Shown: in pieces, positions 6,982 to 14,812 of the stretch
Layout of the letters: the number at the start of each line of letters is the position of its first letter
How positions within the stretch are numbered: position 1 is the first letter of the stretch
Origin: a virus
IMG/VR virus record: IMGVR_UViG_3300024517_000077
Coordinates: 1-30,481 of that record
Length of the DNA stretch: 30,481 bases
Strand: one strand, 5' to 3'
Notes under the pieces: model-generated
What the model was told of the DNA's origin: nothing
What the model saw: the letters and a program-made list of their open reading frames with translations, nothing else
The model's database searches: none
Made by a program: the position numbers and the translations under genes

Positions 6982-8717
6982 ATTGTGCCCACGCCCAACT
7001 CAAGCGCGGCCCGCTCAAATGCTGCTGCCATCTGCAACAGCTGCTGCTTTTTGATCTCACTTGCTGTGGCAGCTGCACTGGCTGCCTCATTCACAGATGT
7101 CTCAAACACATTTGTTTGGTTGACCGTGGCGCCACCACCACCAAGGCCTGGCGCAAGCTGCACCGAGCCCTGCAGCGATGGCACAGCATTGACCGATTGC
7201 ATGCCCTCGGCATAGCCAAGCGCTGACATCTTGCCCAAATACCCAAACACCTTTGACGGGCTGCCTATGCCCAGCACCTTTGTTGCGGCGCCAATCGCAG
7301 ACTTTGCCACCGACACAATGCTGGAAACGACAGAGCTGGCACCCGATGAAATGCCTTTGACAATGCCAGACACGATCGATTTACCAATGCCGAGAGCAGC
7401 AGCGCCAAGCGAGACAACCGCAGCAGCTATTGATGTCCCAATGTTGGCAAAAAATGAGCCTATGGCGCCGATGGCTGCCATTGGAGATGCAACCAGGGTC
7501 TTGAACCACTGCACCACTGATTTTATGCCAGCAACAACCGACCCAAATGCGCCAACAATTAGACCCACGGCCCCAACGATCCCAGTGGCAAAAAGGCCAA
7601 TGGCAGCAAAGGTTGCTCCAATCATTTCGCCAATTGCAGACATGGATTTGGCATCAAATGCGCCAGCTAGCTTGCCAAACCCCTTGGCCAGTTTGCTGAT
7701 GATCACAATCGACTTTGCCAGCCCCTTGCCAAGCCCAGACGCAAACGCCTTGATTGCTGGAGCAGCAGCATCGATTCCTGATTTTATGCGCCCGATTACC
7801 TTTGCAAAGTCGACCTTGCCAAGCGCTGCCCCCATGGCCTTCAGCGCTGGCATAAGTGCTTTGCGCAGCGAAGGGCCAATGCCAATGCCCAGCTTCATCA
7901 GTGCATTGTTTGCTTTATTTTTGAAAGCAGCGAATGCACCGCTGAATGTCTCCATCTGCTTGGCTGTGGCGGTTGCGCCAAGTTTCTGAGCGTTGGCTCC
8001 CTCCAAAAACAGCTGCTTAAATGCCTTGATTGTTTCGGGCACTGGCAGCTTTGCCATATTTTTGCCAGCCTCTTTGATGAACTGGGATGCGTCTTTGCCG
8101 CTTTTGCCAAGCAGCTTGGCCACCCTTGTGAGCACCTTCAATTTGTCAGCGCCAGGGATGCCCTTGAGGATCGTTTGGAATGCGTCCGCCTCGATTTTGC
8201 CGCTGACGATCGATTTTTCCAGCTGCTCAAAGGCCGATGCAACGCTGGCCATCTTGGATGGCACACCAGCTGCCAGCGCATCTAGGTCAGCGCGCCACCT
8301 GACCATTTCTTTTGCGCCTTTGGGCGTAAGCCCAGCGCTGACAAATGACTGGAATGTGCTTACGGTATCGTTGAAACTCAGGCCAAGCTTGTCCGATATG
8401 CGCAGCAATGCTTGCATTTCTGCATCTGCTTTTTTGCCAGAGCCCAGAAACGCCTTTAGCGCAAACCTGAATTTCTCGGTTTGTGCTGCTGCCTTTATGA
8501 TTGCACGACCAGCCATCGCAACTGCAGCAACAACAACGGTCCCAATGACTGCGGCCATCTTGGCAAACGCAGCGCCCACTTTGGCAGCAGCCGCAACACC
8601 ACTGCTCTGGACCTTGCCAAGGCCACCATCAATGCGCCTGAGGCCAGCGGCAGCCTTACGCGATGGGCCGCTAACGCGATCGACCAGCTCAACTGTCAAC
8701 TGTACCGAGTCAGCCAT
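6978..8717 (-). CDS. Tail tape measure protein
   Basis: At 579 residues this is the longest tail gene, and it sits exactly where a tape measure is expected, just after the frameshifted assembly-chaperone gene. The N-terminus (VQLTVELVDRVSGPSRKAAAGL) is typical of Mu-like tape measures. Long Ala/Lys-rich helical stretches follow. Several hydrophobic Gly/Ala/Ile segments lie at about residues 60-75 and 360-480. A C-terminal GIGSPSKVFGYLGKMSALGY motif matches the family's 'GSPSkvf..~G....GY..G' signature. It sets tail length and probably helps DNA pass the inner membrane. It is shorter than Mu's tape measure of roughly 690 residues, so a shorter tail than Mu's is expected. Confidence 0.9.
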   Translation of the reverse strand: MADSVQLTVELVDRVSGPSRKAAAGLRRIDGGLGKVQSSGVAAAAKVGAAFAKMAAVIGTVVVAAVAMAGRAIIKAAAQTEKFRFALKAFLGSGKKADAEMQALLRISDKLGLSFNDTVSTFQSFVSAGLTPKGAKEMVRWRADLDALAAGVPSKMASVASAFEQLEKSIVSGKIEADAFQTILKGIPGADKLKVLTRVAKLLGKSGKDASQFIKEAGKNMAKLPVPETIKAFKQLFLEGANAQKLGATATAKQMETFSGAFAAFKNKANNALMKLGIGIGPSLRKALMPALKAMGAALGKVDFAKVIGRIKSGIDAAAPAIKAFASGLGKGLAKSIVIISKLAKGFGKLAGAFDAKSMSAIGEMIGATFAAIGLFATGIVGAVGLIVGAFGSVVAGIKSVVQWFKTLVASPMAAIGAIGSFFANIGTSIAAAVVSLGAAALGIGKSIVSGIVKGISSGASSVVSSIVSVAKSAIGAATKVLGIGSPSKVFGYLGKMSALGYAEGMQSVNAVPSLQGSVQLAPGLGGGGATVNQTNVFETSVNEAASAAATASEIKKQQLLQMAAAFERAALELGVGTI

Positions 8718-8720
8718 GGC

Positions 8721-9211
8721 CTACTTTGTGAGCATCTGTATCATGGCTCTGAAAATGTCGTGGACCTCTGCATGCAACAGAGCGCCATCTTGAGCCAGCT
8801 CGGTTGGATTGCCTTGCTCGTCTCGATCGCAAAATTGGAACGCCAGCAAAGCGCGTGCTGCGAGCAGTGGCAGGCGCTTGTTTGCATGCCAGCGCTCTAC
8901 CCTTTTCGCGTTTCGGCCTCAAAGCCAGCACCAGCCATGTCGACGGCCTCAGCGCAGGCGCTTGATATGAGCCCTGGGTAGGCATCCAATATGCCAGCTG
9001 CGTCGCTGCGGTCAGGGTGGACCCTAACAGCTCGCACCAGTTCTTTCTGAGCCAGAAACTTGGAGCCATCGCCTGTGGCCTTATCAACGAAGCGCTGATA
9101 TTCGGCCGCAGTTGGGCGCCTGATGGCGAACGGTCCAGATGGAGTTGAATAGACTTTGATCTCTCCATGCTCCACCTGCAATTTGTCCAATGGATCGGTT
9201 TCAGTTGTCAT
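8721..9211 (-). CDS. Tail assembly chaperone, -1 frameshift fusion product
   Basis: Reading continues from the 104-residue chaperone into the -1 frame near its end and runs 60 more codons to a TAG at 8721-8723, four bases before the tape measure ATG. The extension (RVERWHANKRLPLLAARALL..., ending IFRAMIQMLTK) is protein-like and helical, and it contains no good independent start. The -1 frame is closed by TGA at 8919-8921 and the 0 frame by TAG at 8897-8899, so the switch must occur in the roughly 20 bases between. That interval holds AAAAGGG (read on the minus strand, 8906-8900). This is the G/GT arrangement known from lambda, P2 and many other long-tailed phages. The run is not a perfect XXXYYYZ heptamer, so the exact slip is uncertain. 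Confidence 0.72.
8897..9211 (-). CDS. Tail assembly chaperone, short (unshifted) form (Mu gp41 slot)
   Basis: The 104-residue product ends at the TAG immediately after the proposed slip site. The sequence GPFAIRRPTAAEYQRFVDKA near residues 27-46 is typical of tail assembly chaperones ('~~~rrp~~~e~~rf~d~~'). The rest is helical and acidic. AAGGAG about 10 bases before the ATG provides the ribosome site. It lies between the tube gene and the tape measure gene. In characterised phages the short form is made in excess and coats the tape measure while the tube polymerises around it. That role is inferred from position and pattern. Confidence 0.8.
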   Translation of the reverse strand: MTTETDPLDKLQVEHGEIKVYSTPSGPFAIRRPTAAEYQRFVDKATGDGSKFLAQKELVRAVRVHPDRSDAAGILDAYPGLISSACAEAVDMAGAGFEAETRKG

Positions 9212-9249
9212 TGGCTAGTGTCTCCTTTGCCAGCCAGGTTGTTGTTGGG

Positions 9250-9714
9250 TCACACCAGCATGTTGGTAATTGGCAGAATGCCACCAAGCTCGACTCGCAT
9301 GATGTCTAGTGTGCAAGTAACCATAACGGGGTCAGTGCCAGCCGAACCGCTGATGTCCAGCTCTGTGATGACGCACCCAATGCACTTGTCGGTTAGCGTT
9401 CCGTCTCCACCTGGCGCGCTGTATATCACTGTGATGTCAAAGCTGGTGTCCAGGTACCCAGACTGTCCGTTGTTGGTTAGCTTAGCCAGAAAGTCTTGCT
9501 CATCGCGACGGTACAGCGCAACGGAGCCATCGGCATTTAGCTGGCCAAGGGTGCGGGCCAGCTTCTCTGCGCCGGTTCCGTATACCTCGCCAACCTCACG
9601 AGTTTGCTTGTAGGCAAGCTCTGAGCAGCCCGTGAAAATGCCTCCCGCCATGCTAAGCTCGATGCTTGACCAGTCGAATTTGACGCCGTTGATTAGGGGA
9701 TAGTTTGATGGCAT
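9250..9714 (-). CDS. Tail tube protein (Mu gpM-like)
   Basis: This 154-residue protein begins MPSNYPLINGVKFDWSSIEL, which closely resembles the start of Mu-type tail tube proteins. The length is a little above Mu gpM. Internal features include GAEKLARTLGQLNADGSVAL and a C-terminal CVITELDISGSAGTDPVMVTC segment with the usual tube-fold strands. It follows the sheath gene by 11 bases, and the sheath-tube-chaperone-tape order is standard. It polymerises into the inner tail tube through which DNA passes. Confidence 0.88.
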   Translation of the reverse strand: MPSNYPLINGVKFDWSSIELSMAGGIFTGCSELAYKQTREVGEVYGTGAEKLARTLGQLNADGSVALYRRDEQDFLAKLTNNGQSGYLDTSFDITVIYSAPGGDGTLTDKCIGCVITELDISGSAGTDPVMVTCTLDIMRVELGGILPITNMLV

Positions 9715-9725
9715 TGGTCAAAGTC

Positions 9726-11183
9726 CTATGCAGCCTGAGCGATGAGGGTAAAGCCCAAGGTGGTTGTTATAAATCGAGCATAGCCAAGAGGCTGGATGGC
9801 AACCTCTGACAGTAGTGTGCTGGTGGCCACAACGTTGTTTGTGCGGTCAATGGCGTAGCGCAATGCGCTTACCTGGCCAGGGCTGCCTTCGGCATTGATG
9901 GGCTGGGTGAGCTGCTGGCGCAACCGACCAGCAACCTGCGTCTCTAGTCGCTGTGCATCGCGCTCATCGATGAAGCCTGTGCCCGCTTGGGTACGAACGC
10001 CGATATTTAGGAATGACTGCTGGCCGATGAACGTCTCCCGACATGCCACATCCATGACGCGGCCCAGTTGCCAGTCCGTGAAGTCCGATCCTGGGTCGGA
10101 CTTGAGGCGGCCGCGCGTCACAAAGAAGCCCTGGCGACCAAGCTGGCTTCGCAGCGTGGCAATGCGATGCTGGTCCAGCACCTCATCAAAAAATTCATCA
10201 TGGCTAACTTCAACCACGCCAGTCAGCGATCCAGATGCAACGCGCGCCAAGTCGGTGGAGATTAGTGATGCAGTGGCTCGAGCTGCAACAGGCACAACAG
10301 CGCTCATCTTTGGCACGCCCCATCCAGGGATTGGCTTGCTGGTTGCGGTATCTGCATCGCCATAGACAGCCATGACACGAGTTGAGCTCACCGCTGCATA
10401 GGCTGCAATGATAGCTGCGGTGGTGTCATTGCCTGCATCCATGGCAACGCGAACAAAGCGAAAGTTGTTCTCAAATGTGGCCATATGGGTTGCAAGTGCA
10501 GCAAACATTGCCACACCAGCAGCGGCACTGGCAGGCTGGCCAATTAGGGCCATGAATGCCCATTCGATCGGACTGGCATTAAGCACAGCAACACCGGCTG
10601 CCACATCTGCAACACCGTAGTAGGGCGCAGTGGTGTCAAACTCGTGCACATCGCCAGCCTCAAAGAAGTCTGGGCCACCGCCATCGGTAAAGGTGATCGT
10701 GATGCCAGTGCTCGGAATTGTAAACGTGCCAGCCGCTGGGACATTGACCTCGGCGCTTTGAGTGCGCCCATCATCGAGCGAATAGACAAAGGCAAAGTCT
10801 GCGCCTGCCACGCTGCCTGATTGAGTGATGCGCAAAATCAATTCGTAGGCGTCCAGCGGTGCGCCTGCTGGTGGCACCGTAGAGATGTCGCCAGTGCTAG
10901 CGCCAACTCGTGTGACAGTCACGGCGCCAATTGTAGAGGCTACGCTATTGGTCAGTGGCATTGCCAGAATGGGGCCACCTGCAACTGCAAGAGCATGGCA
11001 AACAGCCTCAGCCAATGGCCCTTGGCCAAGCGCCGCAACGGCCGCCGCTGGGCTGTTAACGCTGATGACTGTATTAACGGCGCCAAGGCTCGAGCAGCCA
11101 AGGTAGACAGGCGTCGATGGCGCTGGCTCGCTGATTGCGAGGCCTGGATCCAGAATCGTGAAACTTTGGCCTGGGATTGGCAT
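9726..11183 (-). CDS. Contractile tail sheath protein (Mu gpL-like)
   Basis: The ATG at 11183 is chosen because AAGGAT lies about 9 bases upstream; a TTG six bases earlier is in frame. The protein has 485 residues. Early residues read IPGQSFTILDPGLAISEPAPSTPVYLG in two pieces. A central block contains VAMDAGNDTTAAIIAAYAAV and the C-terminal half has DFTDWQLGRVMDVACRETFIGQQ and FIDERDAQRLETQVAGRLRQQL. The C-terminal pattern is characteristic of Mu-like sheath subunits. The presence of a sheath establishes that the virion has a contractile tail. Upstream is a small Lys-rich protein in the gp38 slot; downstream is the tube gene. Confidence 0.92.
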   Translation of the reverse strand: MPIPGQSFTILDPGLAISEPAPSTPVYLGCSSLGAVNTVISVNSPAAAVAALGQGPLAEAVCHALAVAGGPILAMPLTNSVASTIGAVTVTRVGASTGDISTVPPAGAPLDAYELILRITQSGSVAGADFAFVYSLDDGRTQSAEVNVPAAGTFTIPSTGITITFTDGGGPDFFEAGDVHEFDTTAPYYGVADVAAGVAVLNASPIEWAFMALIGQPASAAAGVAMFAALATHMATFENNFRFVRVAMDAGNDTTAAIIAAYAAVSSTRVMAVYGDADTATSKPIPGWGVPKMSAVVPVAARATASLISTDLARVASGSLTGVVEVSHDEFFDEVLDQHRIATLRSQLGRQGFFVTRGRLKSDPGSDFTDWQLGRVMDVACRETFIGQQSFLNIGVRTQAGTGFIDERDAQRLETQVAGRLRQQLTQPINAEGSPGQVSALRYAIDRTNNVVATSTLLSEVAIQPLGYARFITTTLGFTLIAQAA

Positions 11184-11189
11184 TGTCAA

Positions 11190-11579
11190 TCATCCTTTTG
11201 GCGCTGATTTGCGCCTGCGAATTTTCTTTTTGATGGTCTTAGGCCTGGATGGCTGCTCTTGTTGTGGCTCGCTTTTGCGCGACCTGGTCACCGGCGCTGG
11301 CTTTGACTGCTGGAGCTTGCAGTGTGGCGACAGCGCTGGGCCATGGGGCCTCAGAGTGCCATCACCCAGCTGCTTTTCAACCGCCCTGATGGCGCCCAGG
11401 TATGCGTCCTTGGTCAGCTCGATGGGCTTTTGTGCATCGTGCTCGTGCTGAGCCCAACCATGGACTACCGCTGCCACGTTATGTTGCCAGCTGGGTTGCT
11501 TCTCTCGCCTGGGCTTTGGGCCCACGGTAAATTGGCCTAGCGCCATTGCCCACTGGATTGGCGTTTTCAGATCGGACAT
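11190..11579 (-). CDS. Small protein in Mu gp38 slot with basic C-terminal tail
   Basis: The 129-residue protein has a compact N-terminal region (MSDLKTPIQWAMALGQFTVGP, then HNVAAVVHGWAQHEHDAQKP). After residue 95 there is a long Lys/Arg/Pro/Gln/Ser tail with RSRKSEPQQEQ and TIKKKIRRRKSAPKG. It overlaps the upstream tail-completion gene by one base, and its stop region carries the ribosome site for the sheath gene. Small, poorly conserved proteins occur at this point in Mu-like genomes. The first half with its conserved Trp residues suggests a folded head-tail joining or tail factor; the basic tail could contact DNA or the acidic tube lumen. No family is recognised. Confidence 0.65.
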   Translation of the reverse strand: MSDLKTPIQWAMALGQFTVGPKPRREKQPSWQHNVAAVVHGWAQHEHDAQKPIELTKDAYLGAIRAVEKQLGDGTLRPHGPALSPHCKLQQSKPAPVTRSRKSEPQQEQPSRPKTIKKKIRRRKSAPKG

Positions 11580-12145
11580 TAGCAGACAACCTCCGGGCCT
11601 GTTGGCAGCTCAATGATGCCAGTGTGGTCTTGCGCAGTGAGGATGGCCAAGGGCAAGCCAGCAATGGCAGCCTCGTTAACGGGGATGTGCAAGGTAATGT
11701 CCTGAGTCACAAGCTCGCCCAGCGCTGAATAGTCGGCACCAGACTCTGTTTGCGTCACCCAGCTGTGGTTGCCAAAGGCAACAGATCCGCTTGAATAGCT
11801 CCACACTGCTGCCAGCATGTTGTGCCACAGCGTCTCTGCCTGCTCGAAGTTGCCACCCCAAACCTGAACCTGACAGCGCTGCTCTCGAGTCAACAGCGCC
11901 CTGTTGCGAGTGCCACCCTGACCACCTAGCAGCCTACCACCGATGTTCGACGGCGCAGACATGGTGCCCTCGGTGGGGATCCACACCAGGTGCGGCACGG
12001 TTTCGTGCAGCTCGGTGGCGAGCCTGCCAATGCCATAGCTGACGGCTGTGCGGTTGATGGCATCGCCAATGCCTATATACAGAATGCCAAGCGGGTCGGC
12101 TTGGGCGTGAATGCCATCGACAATCTGCTTGAAAATGGAAGCCAT
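11579..12145 (-). CDS. Tail terminator/completion protein (Mu gp37-like)
   Basis: The 188-residue protein begins MASIFKQIVDGIHAQADPLG and contains GIGRLATELHETVPHLVWIPTEG. A central RCQVQVWGGNFEQAETLWHNML helix is followed by WVTQTESGADYSALGELVTQDITLHIPV (split here as two motifs). The 'v.iwg~~~~~aE.L~~~l~a' helix and the following strands are typical of tail terminator-like proteins encoded between connector and sheath genes. Overlaps of one base with the flanking genes indicate coupled translation. Likely role: capping the finished tube/sheath for head attachment. Confidence 0.7.
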   Translation of the reverse strand: MASIFKQIVDGIHAQADPLGILYIGIGDAINRTAVSYGIGRLATELHETVPHLVWIPTEGTMSAPSNIGGRLLGGQGGTRNRALLTREQRCQVQVWGGNFEQAETLWHNMLAAVWSYSSGSVAFGNHSWVTQTESGADYSALGELVTQDITLHIPVNEAAIAGLPLAILTAQDHTGIIELPTGPEVVC

Positions 12146-12549
12146 CAGCCCAGCTCCGCTTCAAACATGTCCTCAATCACTGCCTCGAATTCAGCCACCC
12201 AGCTAGCAGGCAAGCCACGCCCAGCAGTAGGCACCAAAAGCCGCTTTGCGTTGAAATATTGAGCATAGTTCACACTCAACCCAACGCCAAAGCTGGTGCC
12301 GCTTGAAACGGCATGGGTGCTGCCCTTCATCGCGCCAGTGACAACGCCAACAGCCCTGCCATCTGGCACCTTTTTTGGTGCCCAGCCCTTGCCATAGGGG
12401 TCAGCCTCCTTGGCGAACCCCTCTCGCACCAGGCTAACACACTCCTCGGCCAGCACAGGTGGCGCAGCCTTTAGGATAGCTGGCACACTGGCCACTCTTG
12501 CGGCCAATGCCTCCAGCCTCTTACCGCCCTTGATACGAATGCCTACCAA
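12145..12549 (-). CDS. Phage virion morphogenesis / tail completion protein (gpG/gpS-like)
   Basis: The 134-residue protein reads MVGIRIKGGKRLEALAARVA and then LVREGFAKEADPYGKGWAPK. The 'F..e.dP~G..W.p~k' motif is the signature of the phage virion morphogenesis family, which includes Mu gpG and P2 gpS. Downstream there is VVTGAMKGSTHAVSSG and then YAQYFNAKRLLVPTAGRGLP, matching the family's '~~Yaa~hq~G....R.~l~'. It overlaps the upstream gp36-like gene by seven bases. In Mu, G lies nearer the portal genes; here it follows the gp36-like gene, a modest rearrangement. Function: head completion or tail joining. Confidence 0.8.
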   Translation of the reverse strand: MVGIRIKGGKRLEALAARVASVPAILKAAPPVLAEECVSLVREGFAKEADPYGKGWAPKKVPDGRAVGVVTGAMKGSTHAVSSGTSFGVGLSVNYAQYFNAKRLLVPTAGRGLPASWVAEFEAVIEDMFEAELG

Positions 12550-12983
12550 TTGCGCCTGGCTCCTGCTGCATAGTCAGGTGATGCAGCTGTGCGAGACACG
12601 CCACCAGTTTGCACTTGCGGGGCACCCTCGTTTCGGGTTGTGCCATCGGAGCCACTTGGCAAAGACACTGCGCCCTTGCTGAGCATCTCGAGCCACTGCA
12701 TGGCATCGCGATACCTGGCGCGAATTTCTTCGTCATGCGGCCCCGGTCTCCAGCCACGCCAGCCAAGCAGGCGATAGCTAGTGATGGCAATGGTGGCCTC
12801 AACAATTGACGGGTGGTAGGGCGCTGCCAGCGGTGCCTTGTAATGACTGGGTAGAAAGGTATCGATAAAACCAGAGGCATTCAGGATTTGAGCCTCAATG
12901 TCTGCTGGGTCGACACCATCCAGCGCCTTGCCTCGCAAGCCTAGGCTTTTGAGGTCATCAATGGTGGCATAAGGCACCGCCAT
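12543..12983 (-). CDS. DUF1320-type head-tail connector (Mu gp36-like)
   Basis: The 146-residue protein begins MAVPYATIDDLKSLGLRGKAL and contains ADIEAQILNASGFIDTFLPSHYKAPLA in two parts. This matches the DUF1320 start 'Y.t.~Dl......~...~.~A~~~iD~yl~~Ry~~Pl'. The helical core continues with YHPSIVEATIAITSYRLLGWRG. The last 40 residues are Gly/Ser/Thr-rich and flexible. It lies five bases after the major capsid gene. Members of this family form the adaptor ring between portal and tail. Confidence 0.85.
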   Translation of the reverse strand: MAVPYATIDDLKSLGLRGKALDGVDPADIEAQILNASGFIDTFLPSHYKAPLAAPYHPSIVEATIAITSYRLLGWRGWRPGPHDEEIRARYRDAMQWLEMLSKGAVSLPSGSDGTTRNEGAPQVQTGGVSRTAASPDYAAGARRNW

Positions 12984-12988
12984 GGCTA

Positions 12989-13897
12989 TCAGTTAGCGCG
13001 TGCAGCCAAGAACCACAGGCTGTAGCCAACAGCTCCACGAGCATCAATTCCCCAAATGAACTGATTATCCCAGAACGTGTTGTCATCAGTGGGTGCCGTT
13101 TTGCTGTTCAGCTCAGGCGCGCGGCGCAGCTGATAGATAAGCGGCTTGATGGGCCGACGGGTGTCCATCAGATACCATTGCACAGGATTGGCAAGCCGCT
13201 CCATGACCAGCACGGTAGCAGTGTTGCGCAGCACGTTGGTTTGGGGTGACGTTCCAGCATCGCTCGGAATAAGCTCTGCCTCGAGGATAGTGCGCGCAGT
13301 GCGCTCCAGTGCGGGTGGCACCACCAGCAGGTTAGGACGTACGCCCAGCGGGCGCCCATCTTCACCAATGAAGGTAGTAGACATGGCCGATCGCACGGCC
13401 TCATAGCTTGCAGCAGTCAACGGCGTCGCTGGAAAGTCATTCGCAACCGCAGCACCTCCGGCAAACAAGTTGGGGTGTGCGGCATTGAAGAACGACACAC
13501 CATCAAAGCCAATGCCAGTGGTGGCACCAGCCTCGAGCGCTGCCACAGCCAGGTCATCAGGCCACATTGCAGACTGCTCACCCATAGACTGGAAAAGCGG
13601 CCCATACACGCCCAGGTTATCGTCCTCGATGTCGTCGCGATCCACGCCGATGGTCAGCTCAAAGTGCTGATTGACCAGCTGGTAGTGATAGCTGCTGAGA
13701 TTCTGGATGATGCGAGGCCCAAGCCACTGGCGCATTGCAGGGATTTTGGCCATCCAGCCATAGTCGTTCTGCCTGGTGCTGCTTGGCACCATGGTGCAAT
13801 AGTTTTGGTAGGTGGTCTCTGCTTTGCCATATGCAGCATGGAATTGCGTACTGAACGTGGTTTGCAGGGTTTGGATTGCTGCTGGTGTAATTAGCAT
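12989..13897 (-). CDS. Major capsid protein (Mu gpT-like)
   Basis: A 302-residue protein of the usual Mu T size. Signature segments are MLITPAAIQTLQTTFSTQFH at the start, then YGWMAKIPAMRQWLGPR, HYQLVNQHFELTIGVDRDDIEDD (two parts) and LGVYGPLFQSMG. Toward the C-terminus are RPLGVRPNLLVVPPALE and FIWGIDARGAVGY. The 'W~~~~p~~r~w.G~R' and 'e~tv~V~~~~ieDd~lG.y~p' patterns identify the Mu-like major head subunit. A strong ribosome site (TAAGGAG, 7-8 bases before the ATG) fits very high expression. I see no extra cleaved N-terminal domain, in line with a separately encoded scaffold. Confidence 0.94.
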   Translation of the reverse strand: MLITPAAIQTLQTTFSTQFHAAYGKAETTYQNYCTMVPSSTRQNDYGWMAKIPAMRQWLGPRIIQNLSSYHYQLVNQHFELTIGVDRDDIEDDNLGVYGPLFQSMGEQSAMWPDDLAVAALEAGATTGIGFDGVSFFNAAHPNLFAGGAAVANDFPATPLTAASYEAVRSAMSTTFIGEDGRPLGVRPNLLVVPPALERTARTILEAELIPSDAGTSPQTNVLRNTATVLVMERLANPVQWYLMDTRRPIKPLIYQLRRAPELNSKTAPTDDNTFWDNQFIWGIDARGAVGYSLWFLAARAN

Positions 13898-13909
13898 TTG
13901 CCTAGCTCC

Positions 13910-14338
13910 TTAGTTGCTAGCTGGGAATTGCGTAGCAACCCAGGCAATGTTGTGGACGGCGTCGAATTCGTAGAGAACGCCAACAACTGAAACCGCTGCG
14001 TTGGTGCTAACGGTCTGATCATCTTCGCCATAGACCACAGAGCCAGTGTCTGCCAACGCCACAGGATTGACGCCGTCGTTTACCCATGGGAAAATTCCCG
14101 ATCGAACATCGCAGTCAACAGCGCCAGGCGCACCCAGCGTGTTGTCAACCTGTTCTTCTGCGCGGCCAACAGGCGTCAAACCAGCGGCAGCCGTAACAGG
14201 CGCCAAAAAGCCAGCAGCATCAAGGGCCACAAGTGCGCCCTGGTAAATCAAAACGCCAGCAGCAACGGGGCGAGTGTGGCGGAATGCAAATGGAGATGCC
14301 TTTTCGGCAGTGTCGCGATCAGCAGCAAGTGCAACCAT
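13910..14338 (-). CDS. Capsid decoration/cement protein (Mu gp35 slot)
   Basis: The 142-residue Ala/Val/Gly-rich protein lies between the protease/scaffold gene and the major capsid gene. It reads FAFRHTRPVAAGVLIYQGAL and then LDAAGFLAPVTAAAGLTPVG. Next come GAVDCDVRSGIFPWVN and a C-terminal VSVVGVLYEFDAVHNIAWVAT. The 'G.~v~~Galv~~~~~G~~~P~~~a.gl~~~Gra' pattern is seen in small capsid-stabilising proteins of Mu-like phages. It is mostly beta-strand by composition, with no membrane segment. It probably sits on the capsid surface at local symmetry points. Confidence is good for a structural role, moderate for decoration specifically. Confidence 0.75.
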   Translation of the reverse strand: MVALAADRDTAEKASPFAFRHTRPVAAGVLIYQGALVALDAAGFLAPVTAAAGLTPVGRAEEQVDNTLGAPGAVDCDVRSGIFPWVNDGVNPVALADTGSVVYGEDDQTVSTNAAVSVVGVLYEFDAVHNIAWVATQFPASN

Positions 14339-14341
14339 GGG

Positions 14342-14812
14342 TCAGCCTGCCTTTTTGTTGGAGGTTTCACGTTTGCGCTCAGCTATGAAAGCCTCGCGCG
14401 AAATGTTTGGCATCAAGGTTAGGATGTGCTCATCGTCGGCACTCAGCACAATGGCAGGCTCGATTGCATCGCCATTTACAGCTGGGCCACCTGCAATAGG
14501 CGCACAGTCTCCAAAGGACTGCACCTGGTCAAGGCTCAGGGTGCGCAAAAAGCCATGGATGCTCGGTGGAGCTTTGCCATCCTCGCTCAGCTTGGCAATC
14601 AATGCATCGCGCTCAGATGACACCTTTTCAGCCTCGAGCACTGCAACCCGCTGGGCAAGCTCAATGCTTTTTGCAGCGCCAGCCTTGAGGTCATTGATGC
14701 ATGCCAGCACATCTGCCAGCGTATTAGCGCCATCAACCGCGCTCAATAGCTGGGTTGCTTGCTGCGCCACTTCTGCCTCGCTCGAGAGGCCGAACAGCTT
14801 AACTAGTTCCAT
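14342..14812 (-). CDS. Nested capsid scaffold, internal start in protease gene (Mu gpZ-like)
   Basis: An in-frame ATG at 14812 (residue 225 of the full protein) begins MELVKLFGLSSEAEVAQQAT and gives a 156-residue product. AAAAGGAA lies at 14829-14822, nine bases before this ATG, a good Shine-Dalgarno match inside a coding sequence. The product is almost all helix-forming (ALIDLKAGAAKSIELAQRVAVLEAEKV-like segments) and matches the scaffold part of the fusion. Mu makes its scaffold Z from within gene I, and lambda makes Nu3 from within C, so the architecture has precedent. The internal start is inferred from the ribosome site and gene family. Confidence 0.7.
   Translation of the reverse strand: MELVKLFGLSSEAEVAQQATQLLSAVDGANTLADVLACINDLKAGAAKSIELAQRVAVLEAEKVSSERDALIAKLSEDGKAPPSIHGFLRTLSLDQVQSFGDCAPIAGGPAVNGDAIEPAIVLSADDEHILTLMPNISREAFIAERKRETSNKKAG

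Noticed and set aside
7231-7989. Long plus-strand open frame opposite the tape measure gene
   Set aside because: It is the antisense shadow of the tape measure. Composition (Pro/Ala/Thr-rich) follows from the opposite codons and there is no ribosome site or family pattern.
8710-9168. 152-residue minus-strand frame over the tail chaperone
   Set aside because: It is the +1 frame. The biologically sensible extension is the -1 frame ending at 8721, which gives a protein-like sequence next to the tape measure.
9895-10365. Open plus-strand frame opposite the sheath gene
   Set aside because: Shadow frame; the sheath gene has clear family motifs on the other strand.
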